From Labilibaculum sp041595635 (GTDB taxonomy: Bacteria > Bacteroidota > Bacteroidia > Bacteroidales > Marinifilaceae), in contig NZ_JBFHJW010000013.1 in the NCBI RefSeq assembly GCF_041595635.1, positions 16,037 through 80,036 of the forward strand: a DNA stretch of 64,000 nucleotides, written 5' to 3'. Shown in pieces: positions 1-10,241 of this stretch. The first letter of the stretch is position 1. Each line of letters begins with the position of its first letter. Under the pieces are notes generated by a model. That model had not been told where the DNA came from and made no database searches. It was given only the letters and a program-made list of their open reading frames with translations. The position numbers were made by a program, and so were the translations under genes.

Positions 1-101
1 TGGTATTAAAATGGTAAATCAGTTTTCTATGTAATCACATAACTGGTTTGGGAACAAATCATCATCCTATTGCCTACCTTACATACAATCAATTAAGTAA
101 T

Positions 102-135
102 AAAAAAAGCGCCACTCCGAAGAGAAGCACTTTTT
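102..135 (-). terminator. Intrinsic terminator of the duplicated carboxyltransferase gene
   Basis: Read on the minus strand, the sequence forms a stem GTGCTTCTC / GAGTGGCGC (with G-U pairs and one mismatch) closed by a UUCG tetraloop and followed by a run of seven T. It lies about 30 bases past the stop codon at 163. Confidence 0.8.
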
Positions 136-162
136 AAGCTTGCGTATATTAAAGAGAAAACT

Positions 163-3100
163 TTATCCTACCAATTTGCTTTTAGGCTTCATCCTAGTCA
201 GCATTTCTTTTGTTTTAATATCTAAACGAGACTCTTTTTCTTCTGGCTGAGTTATTTCACCAGAAGCCTCTTTCGAAGTTCCAGCTAAACTGTACAATCC
301 TCTAAGAAGCATTGCATGTTTCTCTTCAGCAGGAATTGCTTTGTAAGCCGCTTTTTTCTCTTCTTCTATTCTTTGTTTCTCAGCTTCTTCAGCTTCTACT
401 ACAGCATAGTAAGCATTGGCTTTTCTGTTCTTTAAGAAAGGACCTGCAACAGTTGGGAACAATTCCAACAACAACATTTCTTTCTCATTTTCAGCAAGTT
501 TAACACCACCAAACTCTTCCAAAATAGGATTCTCTGGTGATTTGTATTTGCTAACATCAAAAGGAGTAGCCTCACGCTGACCACAAATCTTCTGACGATA
601 CTCAGGATCGATATCGATTGGCGTTTCGCCATACTCGCCTTTTACAAGGTTGAAGAATTGGTTGTTTACGTTTGTGTATGGAGCTTTACCGCTATTCACA
701 TCTAAAACATAATTTACTGCCTGCACACCAATAATTTGTGATGAAGGAGTCACCAAAGGAGGACAACCTGCAGCCACACGTACTTCTGGTACTTTTGTAA
801 GTACTGTTGGCAATAAATCCTCTAATCCTAATCCCTTTAACTGAGCCAACATGTTGGTATACATACCACCTGGAATCTCAGCAGCTTTCACTTGTTCGTT
901 CGGAGCCGGGAAATTAAAGAATTTATCGATGGAGTTACATACCTCAAGTAATTCTTCTTCCTTATCCGCTTTAGCAAGTTCAATTGCCTTATCGAATAAG
1001 GCATCGATATCCTTTGGAAGATAATCAGCTGTTATATCAAATTCTAATGGGAACATTTTGTAAGAATCGAATTCTGCAATTCTGTTACGTATACCCTTTA
1101 ATTCGGCATTAATTTTGACAACTGCATCTAAATTTACACCTGTGTCTAAGCCTAACTTATCAGCAAAAATTTGAATAATTTCGAATGCTGGAGCAGCTGG
1201 TCCACCTGCAAAATTCAAGATATTTGTATCTACAATATCAACACCATTAACAATCGCCATTAGTACAGCACCTAGTCCGTAACCTGGAGTACAGTGAGTA
1301 TGAAAATCAACAGGTACATTCAATTCGTTTTTCATTCTTCTAACAATATTACCTGACAAGGATGGAGGAATTAATCCAGCCATATCTTTCACGGTAATCA
1401 TATCAGCTCCCAAAGCTTCCATTTGTTTTGCTTTGTTCAAGAAATAATCTACATCAAAAATTTTCTTAGGCAATTTCTTTCCTGATAGTAATGCTTTCCA
1501 ACGTTGTTTTCTAGTGAATTTAGGATCAACAGTATAACAAACCGCACAGTCTGCAATACCACCAGCTTCTTTCATATATTTGATGGTAGTTTCCATGTTG
1601 TTTACATCATTCAAACAGTCGAAGATACGCATGATACCCAAACCAGATTTCACTGCATTTTTGTTGAAACCTTCAATTACTCTTTCTGGATATGGAGAAT
1701 ATCCAAACAAATTTCTACCTCGAGATAGAGCTGTTAGATAAGAAACATCACCAATAACTTCTTTAATTGACTCCAAACGGTGCCATGGATCCTCGTTTAA
1801 GTAACGCATTACCGAATCAGGAATTGCTCCACCCCATACTTCCATTGCATAAAAGTTAGCGTCCTTATACAAAGGAAGCACTTTTTCAATTTCAGCTTGA
1901 GGAACACGAGTTGCAAATAAGGATTGCTGACCATCACGAAGGGTAAGATCACGAATCTTTAATTTACCTGTTCGTTTAATAGCAGCTCTTTCTTTAGCAA
2001 TTTTCTTACGATTCACTTCTCTTTTAGCTTCGAATTCATCTTTACGTTTCCCTTCTAGGTAACCTTTGGCAACTAATGGGAAAAGTTCTAACAACATAAA
2101 TTCTTTATCATCCTTAGCTAATTTCACATTTCCATATTGTGGCAATATTGGATTTTCTGGAGATACATAAGCATCTACGTCGTAATCAATTTTTTCAGCT
2201 TTACCAGTAATTTTTTTACGGAATTCAGGAGCAATATCAATGGGTGTTGTTCCATACTCACCTTTTACCAAATTAAAAAATTGATTCGATACGTTGGTAT
2301 AGAAAGGACGACCTGAATTCTCATCAATTACACAGTTTACAGCCTGTACACCAACAATTTGAGAAGAAGGGGTAACCAATGGCGGACAACCAGCATCCAA
2401 ACGTACCACTGGTACCACCTCCAACACTCTCTCAAGCAGGGTTTCCAAACCTAAAGCTTTCAACTGGTTAAGCATGTTTGTATACATACCTCCAGGAATT
2501 TCCGCATCCTTAACCATTTGGTTCGGAGCTGGAAAATTAAAATATGCTTCAATTGCGTGACATGCAACAAGTAATTCTTCTTCCTTATCGGCTTTTGCAT
2601 GCTTAATTGCATCATCGAATAATTGCTCGATATTTGCAGGCAATTTATCTTTTGTAATATCAAATTCGATAGGAAATTGCTTATAGCTATCAACGTCAGC
2701 CAAAGCATTCGTACGAATTTCTTTCAAAATTTTGTTGATTTCCACAACTGTTTTCGCATCGCCATCTAATTCAATGCCTAATTTCTGACAGAAAATATAG
2801 ATTAATTCGTAAGCTGGAGCGGCTGATCCTCCAGCAAAGTTCATGATGTTGGTATCGATGATATCAACGCCATTAATAATAGCAGTAAGAGCTGAAGCTA
2901 AACCATATCCTGGAGTAGAATGCGAATGAAAATCTACAGGAATGTTTAATTCTTTTTTAAAGCGGCTAATGATTTGCCCCGCAAATGAAGGCGATGCCAA
3001 TCCGGCCATATCTTTTAGTGAAATCATATCGGCACCTAAAGCTTCCAGCTTCTTAGCCATGTTCACAAAATATTCAATATCAAAAATCTGATCGGGAAGA

Positions 3101-3603
3101 TTCTTTACGGTCAATCTATCCAAATCTTCTTTTTTAGTAGGAAATTTAGAGTCTACAGTAAAACAAACGGCACAATCGGCCATACCACCAGCTTCTTTCA
3201 CATACTTAATGGTAGACTTCATGTTTTCGATATCATTTAAACAATCGAAAATACGCATGATACCCAAACCAGACTTAACAGCCTGAGTATTGAAGTTTTT
3301 AATTACTGATTCAGGATATGGACTATATCCGAAAAGATTACGACCACGAGATAAGGCGGTAAGTTTGGAAACATTGCCTATTTCTTTTTTGATCGATTCT
3401 AAACGATACCAAGGATCTTCATTTAAGTAACGCATAACAGAATCAGGAACTGCTCCACCCCAAACTTCCATTGCGTAAAAGTTGGCTTTTTTATATAGAT
3501 GCAATACTTTTTCGATTTCTGCCTGTGGCATTCTTGTAGCAAAAAGAGACTGTTGGCCATCTCTTAAAGTAAGATCTCTAACTAATAATTTCCTTTTTTT
3601 CAT
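163..3603 (-). CDS. Tandemly duplicated biotin-dependent carboxyltransferase (OadA/5S type)
   Basis: 1146 residues made of two complete, closely similar carboxyltransferase modules of the oxaloacetate decarboxylase alpha / transcarboxylase 5S / pyruvate carboxylase family, residues about 5-510 and 545-1090. Both carry the RDLTLRDGQQSLFATR opening with the metal-ligand Asp, a lysine of the carbamylated-lysine type (MISLKDMAGL and MITVKDMAGL), and the two metal-ligand histidines (HSHSTPGYG and HTHCTPGYG). Neither module is followed by a biotinyl domain (no AMKM/VMKM motif), so the biotin carrier must come from another gene. Known family role: transfer of the carboxyl group between oxaloacetate or pyruvate and carboxybiotin. 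Both halves keep their catalytic residues, so both may work. A head-to-tail fusion is unusual, since relatives normally have one module of about 500-600 residues. The gene stands alone between its own terminator and a 578-base upstream gap. ATG start. Confidence 0.85.
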   Translation of the reverse strand: MKKRKLLVRDLTLRDGQQSLFATRMPQAEIEKVLHLYKKANFYAMEVWGGAVPDSVMRYLNEDPWYRLESIKKEIGNVSKLTALSRGRNLFGYSPYPESVIKNFNTQAVKSGLGIMRIFDCLNDIENMKSTIKYVKEAGGMADCAVCFTVDSKFPTKKEDLDRLTVKNLPDQIFDIEYFVNMAKKLEALGADMISLKDMAGLASPSFAGQIISRFKKELNIPVDFHSHSTPGYGLASALTAIINGVDIIDTNIMNFAGGSAAPAYELIYIFCQKLGIELDGDAKTVVEINKILKEIRTNALADVDSYKQFPIEFDITKDKLPANIEQLFDDAIKHAKADKEEELLVACHAIEAYFNFPAPNQMVKDAEIPGGMYTNMLNQLKALGLETLLERVLEVVPVVRLDAGCPPLVTPSSQIVGVQAVNCVIDENSGRPFYTNVSNQFFNLVKGEYGTTPIDIAPEFRKKITGKAEKIDYDVDAYVSPENPILPQYGNVKLAKDDKEFMLLELFPLVAKGYLEGKRKDEFEAKREVNRKKIAKERAAIKRTGKLKIRDLTLRDGQQSLFATRVPQAEIEKVLPLYKDANFYAMEVWGGAIPDSVMRYLNEDPWHRLESIKEVIGDVSYLTALSRGRNLFGYSPYPERVIEGFNKNAVKSGLGIMRIFDCLNDVNNMETTIKYMKEAGGIADCAVCYTVDPKFTRKQRWKALLSGKKLPKKIFDVDYFLNKAKQMEALGADMITVKDMAGLIPPSLSGNIVRRMKNELNVPVDFHTHCTPGYGLGAVLMAIVNGVDIVDTNILNFAGGPAAPAFEIIQIFADKLGLDTGVNLDAVVKINAELKGIRNRIAEFDSYKMFPLEFDITADYLPKDIDALFDKAIELAKADKEEELLEVCNSIDKFFNFPAPNEQVKAAEIPGGMYTNMLAQLKGLGLEDLLPTVLTKVPEVRVAAGCPPLVTPSSQIIGVQAVNYVLDVNSGKAPYTNVNNQFFNLVKGEYGETPIDIDPEYRQKICGQREATPFDVSKYKSPENPILEEFGGVKLAENEKEMLLLELFPTVAGPFLKNRKANAYYAVVEAEEAEKQRIEEEKKAAYKAIPAEEKHAMLLRGLYSLAGTSKEASGEITQPEEKESRLDIKTKEMLTRMKPKSKLVG

Positions 3604-4181
3604 ACCCTGACTTATTAAATTATTATCTCTAAATATTACTCGAGAGAGTTGTTTTAAATTTGGAATAGAACTAATATGATTTAATTCTACATCAAAAATA
3701 AAAACATTTTTTTATTGGAGAAATATTTCTGTAATATTAGCCGCATGTTGTACAGTATCCGATTTTATGGGTGTTTACACCCAAAATTATTAATGATTTT
3801 TTTCTTTAATAATACCTATTTCAATATGCAATCGATAACGAAAAATCAATTCTCTTACTTAGAGAATAACAAAAAACGACTAAAATCAGACCTCGCGGTG
3901 CAATGGCTTGTAAAGCAGAGCATATTTAACCGATAAAGTTTACTGTTTAGTATTTAATGTGCATTAGTACCCAGATAAAATTCAACAAATCACAAAACAT
4001 GCTGTATAACATGTCGCTAGTTGGTGAGTTAAAGAAATTATACAATCATTTCGAATCACATTGAAAACCCCAGAAACAGAAAATCATGATTTAAATCATT
4101 CAATAAATATTCCACAAAAGATGCTTACATTTACACTGTTAAAAATTAGACAGTAAAAACCACACTTTAATCTGTAATTAT
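3604..4181. other. 578-base divergent intergenic region
   Basis: Separates the minus-strand carboxyltransferase from the plus-strand S1 protein, so both promoters should lie here. On the minus strand a TATTTTTG (-7-like, 3693-3700) lies 90 bases upstream of the carboxyltransferase start, without a convincing -33 TTG. A small inverted repeat ACTGT...ACAGT occurs at about 4136-4155 before the S1 gene. A 73-codon open frame at 3715-3936 starts with TTG, has no family resemblance and is not called. Confidence 0.4.
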
Positions 4182-5060
4182 TTGTCAATCAAAACAGATA
4201 AAGTAATAAAATATCATATTGTGAGTATAGTTGGTGAGTTTGCAAACTTAAAAGTTGCTAAAATAGTAGATTTTGGAGTGTATTTAGAAGGAGAAAATGA
4301 AGAATTAATTCTTTTACCAACCCGATATGTACCTCCTAAAACACAATTAGATGACACGATTAAGGTTTTTATCTACCGCGATTCCGAAAATAGAATTATT
4401 GCGACAACTCTTACTCCTCATGCTACAGTAGGCGAATTTGCTTACATGAAGGTAAAAACGGTAAATAATATAGGTGCCTTTTTAGATTGGGGAATCGCCA
4501 AAGATTTATTGGTTCCTTTTAGTGAACAAAAAGACAACATGCAGGTTGGTTACTCCTATTTAATATTCGTATATCTAGATAATGCTTCGGGTAGAATCGT
4601 AGGAACCGCTAAAATTGAAAATGTTCTTAGAGATGTAGAAACTACTTATGCCGAAGGTGATGAAGTAGAAATTCTAATTGGCCGAAGAAATGACTTGGGC
4701 TATCAGGTACTTATTAGTAACGATGCTCTTGGCATGCTTTATCAGAATGAAATTTTTGAACCTGTTAGAGGTGGAGATGTGCGTAAGGCCTATATTAAGA
4801 AAATCCGCCCCGACGGAAAAATCGACGTTAGCCTACAAAAACAAGGCTATGTAAATAAAATTCCTGAGGCAGGAGAACAACTTCTTACACGCCTAAAAAA
4901 GGAAGACGGTTTTCTACCAATAAACGACAAAAGCTCACCTGATGATATTTACAATCTGCTAAATATGAGCAAAAAAAACTTTAAAAAAGCAGTAGGACTT
5001 CTCTACAAACAAAAACTAATTACCATTGAAGATACAGGAATCTACTTGGTGAAAAAGTAA
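4182..5060 (+). CDS. cvfB: CvfB-like S1-domain RNA-binding protein
   Basis: 292 residues. Three S1-like beta-barrel repeats (about residues 14-75, 80-145, 150-225) precede a C-terminal winged helix (about 232-292). The opening IVGEFANLKVAKIVDFGVYL is the family signature of CvfB/YitL. CvfB proteins bind RNA and affect expression of many genes; the exact target is unknown. There is no in-frame ATG. The frame opens with TTG at 4182, and a GTG at 4221 (VSIVGEF) would begin where most homologues begin, so the true start may be 4221. The gene is monocistronic, ending at a strong hairpin at 5101-5130. Confidence 0.8.
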   Translation: MSIKTDKVIKYHIVSIVGEFANLKVAKIVDFGVYLEGENEELILLPTRYVPPKTQLDDTIKVFIYRDSENRIIATTLTPHATVGEFAYMKVKTVNNIGAFLDWGIAKDLLVPFSEQKDNMQVGYSYLIFVYLDNASGRIVGTAKIENVLRDVETTYAEGDEVEILIGRRNDLGYQVLISNDALGMLYQNEIFEPVRGGDVRKAYIKKIRPDGKIDVSLQKQGYVNKIPEAGEQLLTRLKKEDGFLPINDKSSPDDIYNLLNMSKKNFKKAVGLLYKQKLITIEDTGIYLVKK

Positions 5061-5100
5061 TATCGCATAATTATAAAGAAACTTTTATATCAATACACTA

Positions 5101-5130
5101 AAAAAGAGCAGCCTAATGGTTGCTCTTTTT
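5101..5130 (+). terminator. Terminator after the CvfB-like gene
   Basis: Perfect stem AAAAAGAGCA / TGCTCTTTTT with an inner GCC/GGT extension and a T run. Works as an intrinsic terminator about 40 bases after the stop codon. Confidence 0.85.
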
Positions 5131-5350
5131 ATATGCTAAATTACAATGAGAATATTGAACCATGGGGAATATGCAGCAATTGATTTATTATTTTAAGAGA
5201 TTTGAAAAACGTCAAGCCAATTGAAATAGTAAATTTACAAGTGCAGCTTACAGAACAAGCTTTCGCATTCAACCATAGGAACCGTTTTAATCTTGTTTGG
5301 GAACAAAAAAAGATTTAAATTGTTGATCATTCACATTCTAACAACAGCCT

Positions 5351-5893
5351 ATGAAAAAACTAGTAACAGTAATCGTTCTGCTACTTTCTTGTGCTATGCT
5401 AAGCTCAGCACAAGAAAGTATTTATCAATTTACCGTAAAATCGATTGATGATACAGATTTTCATTTTGCAGATTTAAAAGGAAAAAAAATCATGGTAGTC
5501 AACACGGCATCAAAGTGTGGATTAACCCCTCAGTATGAGTTACTCGAAGCTCTATACAAGCAATATCAAGATAAAAATTTTGTTATTGTAGGATTCCCGG
5601 CCAACAATTTCATGTTTCAGGAACCAGGAAGCAATGAAAAAATTAAGGAGTTTTGCACGAAAAACTATGGTGTTACTTTCCCTATGATGTCGAAAATATC
5701 GGTTAAAGGAAAGGATATTCATCCTATTTACACATGGTTAACCAAAAAATCGAAAAATACCGTAATGGATTCTAAGGTCAAATGGAACTTTCAAAAATAC
5801 TTAATCGATGAAAATGGAAAACTGGTTGATGTTCTTTCGCCCAAGGAAAAACCCAATTGCGAGAAAGTAATTTCCTGGTTGGAGACCGAATGA
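5351..5893 (+). CDS. Exported glutathione peroxidase family protein
   Basis: 180 residues with a Sec signal peptide (MKKLVTVIVLLLSCAMLSSA) and a thioredoxin-fold glutathione peroxidase domain. The peroxidatic Cys sits in NTASKCGLTPQY (Cys in place of selenocysteine). The FPANNF motif carries the family Asn, and WNFQKYL supplies the catalytic Trp/Asn. These enzymes reduce hydroperoxides, in bacteria usually with thioredoxin rather than glutathione. The signal peptide places it in the periplasm. Monocistronic, with a 290-base leader region in front and a shared terminator behind. Confidence 0.9.
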   Translation: MKKLVTVIVLLLSCAMLSSAQESIYQFTVKSIDDTDFHFADLKGKKIMVVNTASKCGLTPQYELLEALYKQYQDKNFVIVGFPANNFMFQEPGSNEKIKEFCTKNYGVTFPMMSKISVKGKDIHPIYTWLTKKSKNTVMDSKVKWNFQKYLIDENGKLVDVLSPKEKPNCEKVISWLETE

Positions 5894-5931
5894 ACCTGAA
5901 GCTAAATTTCTTTTCGTAAACATACATTTTC

Positions 5932-5971
5932 AAAAAGAGAGGCTGATACTTGCGTATCAGCCTCTCTTTTT
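5932..5971. terminator. Bidirectional terminator between convergent genes
   Basis: A stem of about 18 bp (AAAAAGAGAGGCTGATAC / its complement) around a TTGC loop, with A and T runs on both sides. Lies between the peroxidase (+) and the ABC-F gene (-). Confidence 0.92.
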
Positions 5972-5985
5972 CTTCATGCTTAGAT

Positions 5986-7623
5986 CTAGTTTTTGCGTTC
6001 TATTTCTTGCAAATTATCCATTTTCTTCTTTTTTAAGAAAGAGTAGATATCTCCTAAATGCTCCTTCACTTTCTTATTCCCAAATTCATACACCTTCTCG
6101 GCTAAACCATCCAGAAAATCACGATCGTGAGAAACCAAAATTAAAGTTCCGTCGAATTCTTGCAAAGCTGTTTTAAGAATGTCTTTGGTTTTCATGTCCA
6201 AATGATTGGTTGGCTCATCGAGAATCAATAAATTCACTGGCTCCAATAACAATTTAATCATGGCCAATCGTGTTTTCTCTCCTCCCGAAAGTACTTTCAC
6301 CTTCTTGGTAGAATTATCGCCTCCAAACATGAAAGCACCCAATATGTCTTTAATTTTGGTACGCACATCTCCCTTGGCAACATCATCAATGGTTTGAAAA
6401 ACGGTTAGATTATCATCCATCAAGGAAGCCTGATTTTGTGCAAAATAACCAATCATGGTATTGTGTCCGAGTGTCAGGTTCCCATCATGCTCAATTTCCT
6501 GCATGATGGCTTTTACCAAAGTTGATTTTCCTTCTCCATTTCTTCCTACAAAAGCAAGTTTCTCTCCTCTTTCGATAGTGAGATTCACATTCGAAAAAAC
6601 AACATGATCTCCATAGGTTTTTTCAACATCTTCCATAATAACCGGATAGTTTCCCGATCGTGGAGAAGGAGGAAATTTCAAACGCAAGGCCGAGGAATCT
6701 TCCTCATCGACTTCTACTCGCTCAAGTTTTTCAAGCATTTTCACTCGCGATTGAACCGCCAATGTTTTAGAGTAAGTCCCTTTAAATCTATCAATAAAAG
6801 CCTGATTATCGGCGATCATCTTCTGTTGCTCATCAAAAGCTTTTTGTTGATGAACTCTTCGATCTTTTCTCAGTTCTAAATATTCCGAATAGCTGGCTTT
6901 GTAATCATAAATTCTTCCCATTGTAATCTCAATGGTTCGCGAGGTAATATTATCAACAAAAGCCCTATCATGAGAAATAACCATTACTGCTTTGCCCGAA
7001 TTAATCAAAAAATCTTCCAACCACTGAATCGATTCAATATCCAAATGGTTAGTTGGCTCATCCAGCAAAATAAGATCTGGTTTTTTTAGAATAATTTTAG
7101 CCAATTCAATTCTCATTCTCCATCCACCACTAAATTCACTGGTTGGTCGGGTAAAATCTTCTCTTTCGAACCCAAGCCCAATCAATGTTTTTTCAACCTC
7201 CGAATCGTAATTAATTTCTTCTATGGAATAGTATTTTTCACTGATAGAAGTAACATCTTCGATTAATTTATAGTAACTCTCCGATTCAAAATCGGTTCTT
7301 GTCGCTAATTGCTGATTCAATTCCTCAATTTGCTTCTCCATTTCGAATATGGATGCAAAAGCCTGAGCCGTTTCATCAAAAACGCTACGTGTATTATCGG
7401 TGATTAAATGCTGTGGCAAGTAGGCAATCACCTTATCTTTTGGACTTGAAACTCTTCCTCGAGAAGCTTTTTCAAAGCCAGAAATAATTTTCATAAGAGT
7501 GGATTTTCCAGCTCCATTCTTTCCCATCAAGGCAATTCTATCCTTTTCGTTGATTACAAAGGATATGTCTTTAAACAAAGTGGTTCCTCCAAATTCTACT
7601 GCTAAAGCATCTACACTAATCAT
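5986..7623 (-). CDS. ABC-F family ATPase (ribosome-associated type)
   Basis: About 545 residues. Two ATP-binding cassettes with Walker A GKNGAGKST and GRNGEGKST, signatures SGGWRMRIEL and LSGGEKTRLA, and two Walker B/D-loop motifs LDEPTNHLD. They are joined by a charged linker, with no membrane segments. This is the soluble ABC-F family (Uup/EttA/YheS/YbiT relatives) that acts on translating ribosomes; the subfamily cannot be fixed by eye. The frame extends upstream to a TTG at 7647, but the ATG at 7623 begins the family-like MISVDALAVEFGG. A perfect TATCTTTG -7 box at 7645-7652 would put the transcript start below 7647, which supports the ATG. Confidence 0.9.
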   Translation of the reverse strand: MISVDALAVEFGGTTLFKDISFVINEKDRIALMGKNGAGKSTLMKIISGFEKASRGRVSSPKDKVIAYLPQHLITDNTRSVFDETAQAFASIFEMEKQIEELNQQLATRTDFESESYYKLIEDVTSISEKYYSIEEINYDSEVEKTLIGLGFEREDFTRPTSEFSGGWRMRIELAKIILKKPDLILLDEPTNHLDIESIQWLEDFLINSGKAVMVISHDRAFVDNITSRTIEITMGRIYDYKASYSEYLELRKDRRVHQQKAFDEQQKMIADNQAFIDRFKGTYSKTLAVQSRVKMLEKLERVEVDEEDSSALRLKFPPSPRSGNYPVIMEDVEKTYGDHVVFSNVNLTIERGEKLAFVGRNGEGKSTLVKAIMQEIEHDGNLTLGHNTMIGYFAQNQASLMDDNLTVFQTIDDVAKGDVRTKIKDILGAFMFGGDNSTKKVKVLSGGEKTRLAMIKLLLEPVNLLILDEPTNHLDMKTKDILKTALQEFDGTLILVSHDRDFLDGLAEKVYEFGNKKVKEHLGDIYSFLKKKKMDNLQEIERKN

Positions 7624-7644
7624 TTTGTTTTTTTTAATGAATCG

Positions 7645-7652
7645 CAAAGATA
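7645..7652 (-). promoter_or_regulatory. -7 promoter box of the ABC-F gene
   Basis: Minus strand TATCTTTG matches the Bacteroidota -7 consensus TAnnTTTG, 22 bases before the ATG at 7623. No clear -33 TTG is seen at 19-21 bases. Confidence 0.5.
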
Positions 7653-7799
7653 ATCACTTTCAGTAAATCTAAAATTAGTGAGTCGGCATTTTTTATCTTC
7701 GTAAAGAATAGCTTCCATAATTTTTAAGAAATAATATAAATTATATGTATTTTTATATTTTGTATTATTTACTTATCTTATGATTCCTAAAAGAACCAA

Positions 7800-10223
7800 A
7801 TGGAAAATAATAAAAAAGTTATCTTTTCGAACAAAGAAATCACCAAGCCATTTTTCATATCGCTGTTTATTCTCGTTCTAATATTCTTTTCTACATACAC
7901 TTATACAAGTATCAAAAGTATTCATGAAATCACCAAAAATCAAACAAAACAAATTGAGAATCTCATTATTACTGAGAAAAAAGATTACATAAAATCAGCC
8001 GTAGAAAGAACAATATCAGATTTACTTCACGATGAAAAAATACTTTTGAAAGAGCTTTCGAAAAACCAAAAGAAAGCTGTAATAACCGATTCCCTTTTTA
8101 TAGAAACGCTTAAAAATAGAGCTGCAGACCGAATTCGAAACACTTCCCTACAAGACACGGGTTACCTTTGGGTAAACGAAATAATCAATTACCAGGGAGG
8201 TGACAAATATGCCATTCGAAAAATTCATTCCAATCTTCCTCAATCCGAGGGATTACTTTTATCGACCAACTTAACCGATATAAAAGGCAATACCCCCTAC
8301 CTTACAGAACTTAATGGAATTAAACAAAATGGGGAGATATACTTCAAATATTGGTTTAAGAAAAAGGGAAGTTCTAAAATTTCACAAAAATTAAGTTACG
8401 CCAAACTTTATAAAAAATTCAATTGGATTATTGCCAGTGGAGTTTATTTAGATGATGTTAATGCATTAATAAATGCACAAATTCAGCAAGAAAAAACAAT
8501 CATACGCAAACAGACGATATTTGCTTGCATTATGATATTTATTTCTTTGGTTTTAGCTTTTGTTACCATACTAATATTCAAAGCCAAAATCAGAAATACC
8601 ACAAAGTTTTACTTAAATCAGGTAAAGGAACGAGAAGATACCCTAAGTAAGTTCAATGCAAATTTGGAGAATATGGTTTTGAAACGTACCCAACAGCTAA
8701 ATGAGAGTGAACTACGCTATAAATCTCTTTTTAAAAACAATCAATCAATAATGCTACTTATAGAACCTAATACAGGGAACATTGTTGATGCAAACGATGC
8801 TGCCCTAAATTTCTATGGCTATTCTTTCGACGAACTTACTTCAATGAATATTAACCAAGTAAACACTTTACCAAACACTCAAATTAAAGATGTTATGGCA
8901 AAGATAGTTTATAATCAAAAGTCACATTTAACTTTCAAGCATAAATTGGCCAACAATGAAATTAGAGATGTAGAAGTTTATTCGGAAAAAATGATGGTTC
9001 ATGGTGAGGAACTATTATATTCTATTGTACACGATATTACTGATTTAACGAAAACACAGGAGGCCTTACTGGTTGCTAAGAAAAAAGCAGAAGAAAGTGA
9101 CAAGCTAAAATCAGCCTTCCTCGCCAATATGAGTCATGAAATAAGGACTCCAATGAATGCAATTTTAGGATTTTCGGGTCTGTTGGCAAACCCAGATAAC
9201 ACTCCGAGCAAAAACAATCGTTTTATCGATATCATAACCAACTCGGGCAAACAGCTAATGTGTATTATTAATGACATTATTGACATTTCGAAAATTGAAT
9301 CGAATCAATTAAGTATTTCTATCGCGACCATTTCGGTGAATGAAACCTTAAAAAATATTTTTGAGGTCCTTCAGAAAACCACCCTCGAAAAAGGAAAACA
9401 AAGCATAGAGGTACGCCTGAATTTACTGGATGATAAAAAATATTACCAAATTGAAACCGACGAAGTTCGATTCATTCAAATCTACAACAACCTCTTGAGT
9501 AATGCTGTAAAATTCACTCCTTCGGGAAGCATTGAAATTGGTTTCCAGGAAATACAAGAAAATTCCCAGAGTTATTTAGAATTCTATGTAAAAGACACAG
9601 GTTATGGCATTCATGAGGATAAATTCGAACATATATTTGAACGTTTCTCTCAAATTTCTGAAACAAATTACCGAGAAGGAAATGGTTTGGGATTAAGCAT
9701 CACAAAAGGCTTGGTTTTACTACTGGGGGGAACTATTCGTCTAGAATCTAAACTCGATATTGGGACTACTTTCTATTTTACAATTCCATGGAAAAAAACT
9801 CTCCAATCACAAAATACTCCCAAGAAAGAGAAATCACCGAAGAAAGAATATGATTTTTCGGGAGTAAAAATTATTATTGCTGAGGATGATATTTCAAGTT
9901 TTGCTTTTTTGGAAGAAATTCTTCTGGAAACAAATGCCCTTATTTATCATGCAAACAATGGACTCGAATTAATTAATTCTCTTTCTCAATTGCAACCAGA
10001 TCTTGTTCTTTTAGACATTAACATGCCTATTATGAATGGATATCAAGCCATTAGCGAAATAAGAAAAACCAATAAAAATTTAAAGGTGATCGCTCAAACG
10101 GCCTATGCCATGCCCGAAGAAAAAAAGAAAATCCTGAAGGCCGGTTGTACTGATTATCTATCCAAACCAATTCACCAACAGGAACTCTACAAAATTCTAT
10201 CCAAGCATCTTCATGCTGAATAA
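7800..10223 (+). CDS. Membrane-bound hybrid sensor histidine kinase with Cache, PAS and receiver domains
   Basis: 807 residues. N-terminal membrane segment (about 17-37), an extracytoplasmic Cache-like sensor region (about 40-235), and a second membrane segment (about 238-262). Then come a coiled linker, a PAS domain (about 305-420), HisKA with the phospho-accepting His near 446 in SHEIRTPMNA, HATPase (N-box YNNLLSNAVKFTP, G boxes DTGYG and GNGLGLSI), and a C-terminal receiver with Asp near 739 in LLDINMPIMNG and the KP motif. Signal is sensed outside and relayed to the fused receiver. No response regulator or DNA-binding output is next to it, so the downstream partner is elsewhere. Citrate synthase follows on the other strand after 18 bases. 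Confidence 0.9.
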   Translation: MENNKKVIFSNKEITKPFFISLFILVLIFFSTYTYTSIKSIHEITKNQTKQIENLIITEKKDYIKSAVERTISDLLHDEKILLKELSKNQKKAVITDSLFIETLKNRAADRIRNTSLQDTGYLWVNEIINYQGGDKYAIRKIHSNLPQSEGLLLSTNLTDIKGNTPYLTELNGIKQNGEIYFKYWFKKKGSSKISQKLSYAKLYKKFNWIIASGVYLDDVNALINAQIQQEKTIIRKQTIFACIMIFISLVLAFVTILIFKAKIRNTTKFYLNQVKEREDTLSKFNANLENMVLKRTQQLNESELRYKSLFKNNQSIMLLIEPNTGNIVDANDAALNFYGYSFDELTSMNINQVNTLPNTQIKDVMAKIVYNQKSHLTFKHKLANNEIRDVEVYSEKMMVHGEELLYSIVHDITDLTKTQEALLVAKKKAEESDKLKSAFLANMSHEIRTPMNAILGFSGLLANPDNTPSKNNRFIDIITNSGKQLMCIINDIIDISKIESNQLSISIATISVNETLKNIFEVLQKTTLEKGKQSIEVRLNLLDDKKYYQIETDEVRFIQIYNNLLSNAVKFTPSGSIEIGFQEIQENSQSYLEFYVKDTGYGIHEDKFEHIFERFSQISETNYREGNGLGLSITKGLVLLLGGTIRLESKLDIGTTFYFTIPWKKTLQSQNTPKKEKSPKKEYDFSGVKIIIAEDDISSFAFLEEILLETNALIYHANNGLELINSLSQLQPDLVLLDINMPIMNGYQAISEIRKTNKNLKVIAQTAYAMPEEKKKILKAGCTDYLSKPIHQQELYKILSKHLHAE

Positions 10224-10241
10224 GAAGTCCTAAAAAATGCA

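Noticed and set aside
3715..3936. 73-codon open frame in the divergent gap
   Set aside because: TTG start, no family resemblance, composition like the surrounding AT-rich DNA.
7624..7647. N-terminal extension of the ABC-F protein from TTG 7647
   Set aside because: The TTG lies inside a perfect -7 promoter box, so it would not be in the transcript.
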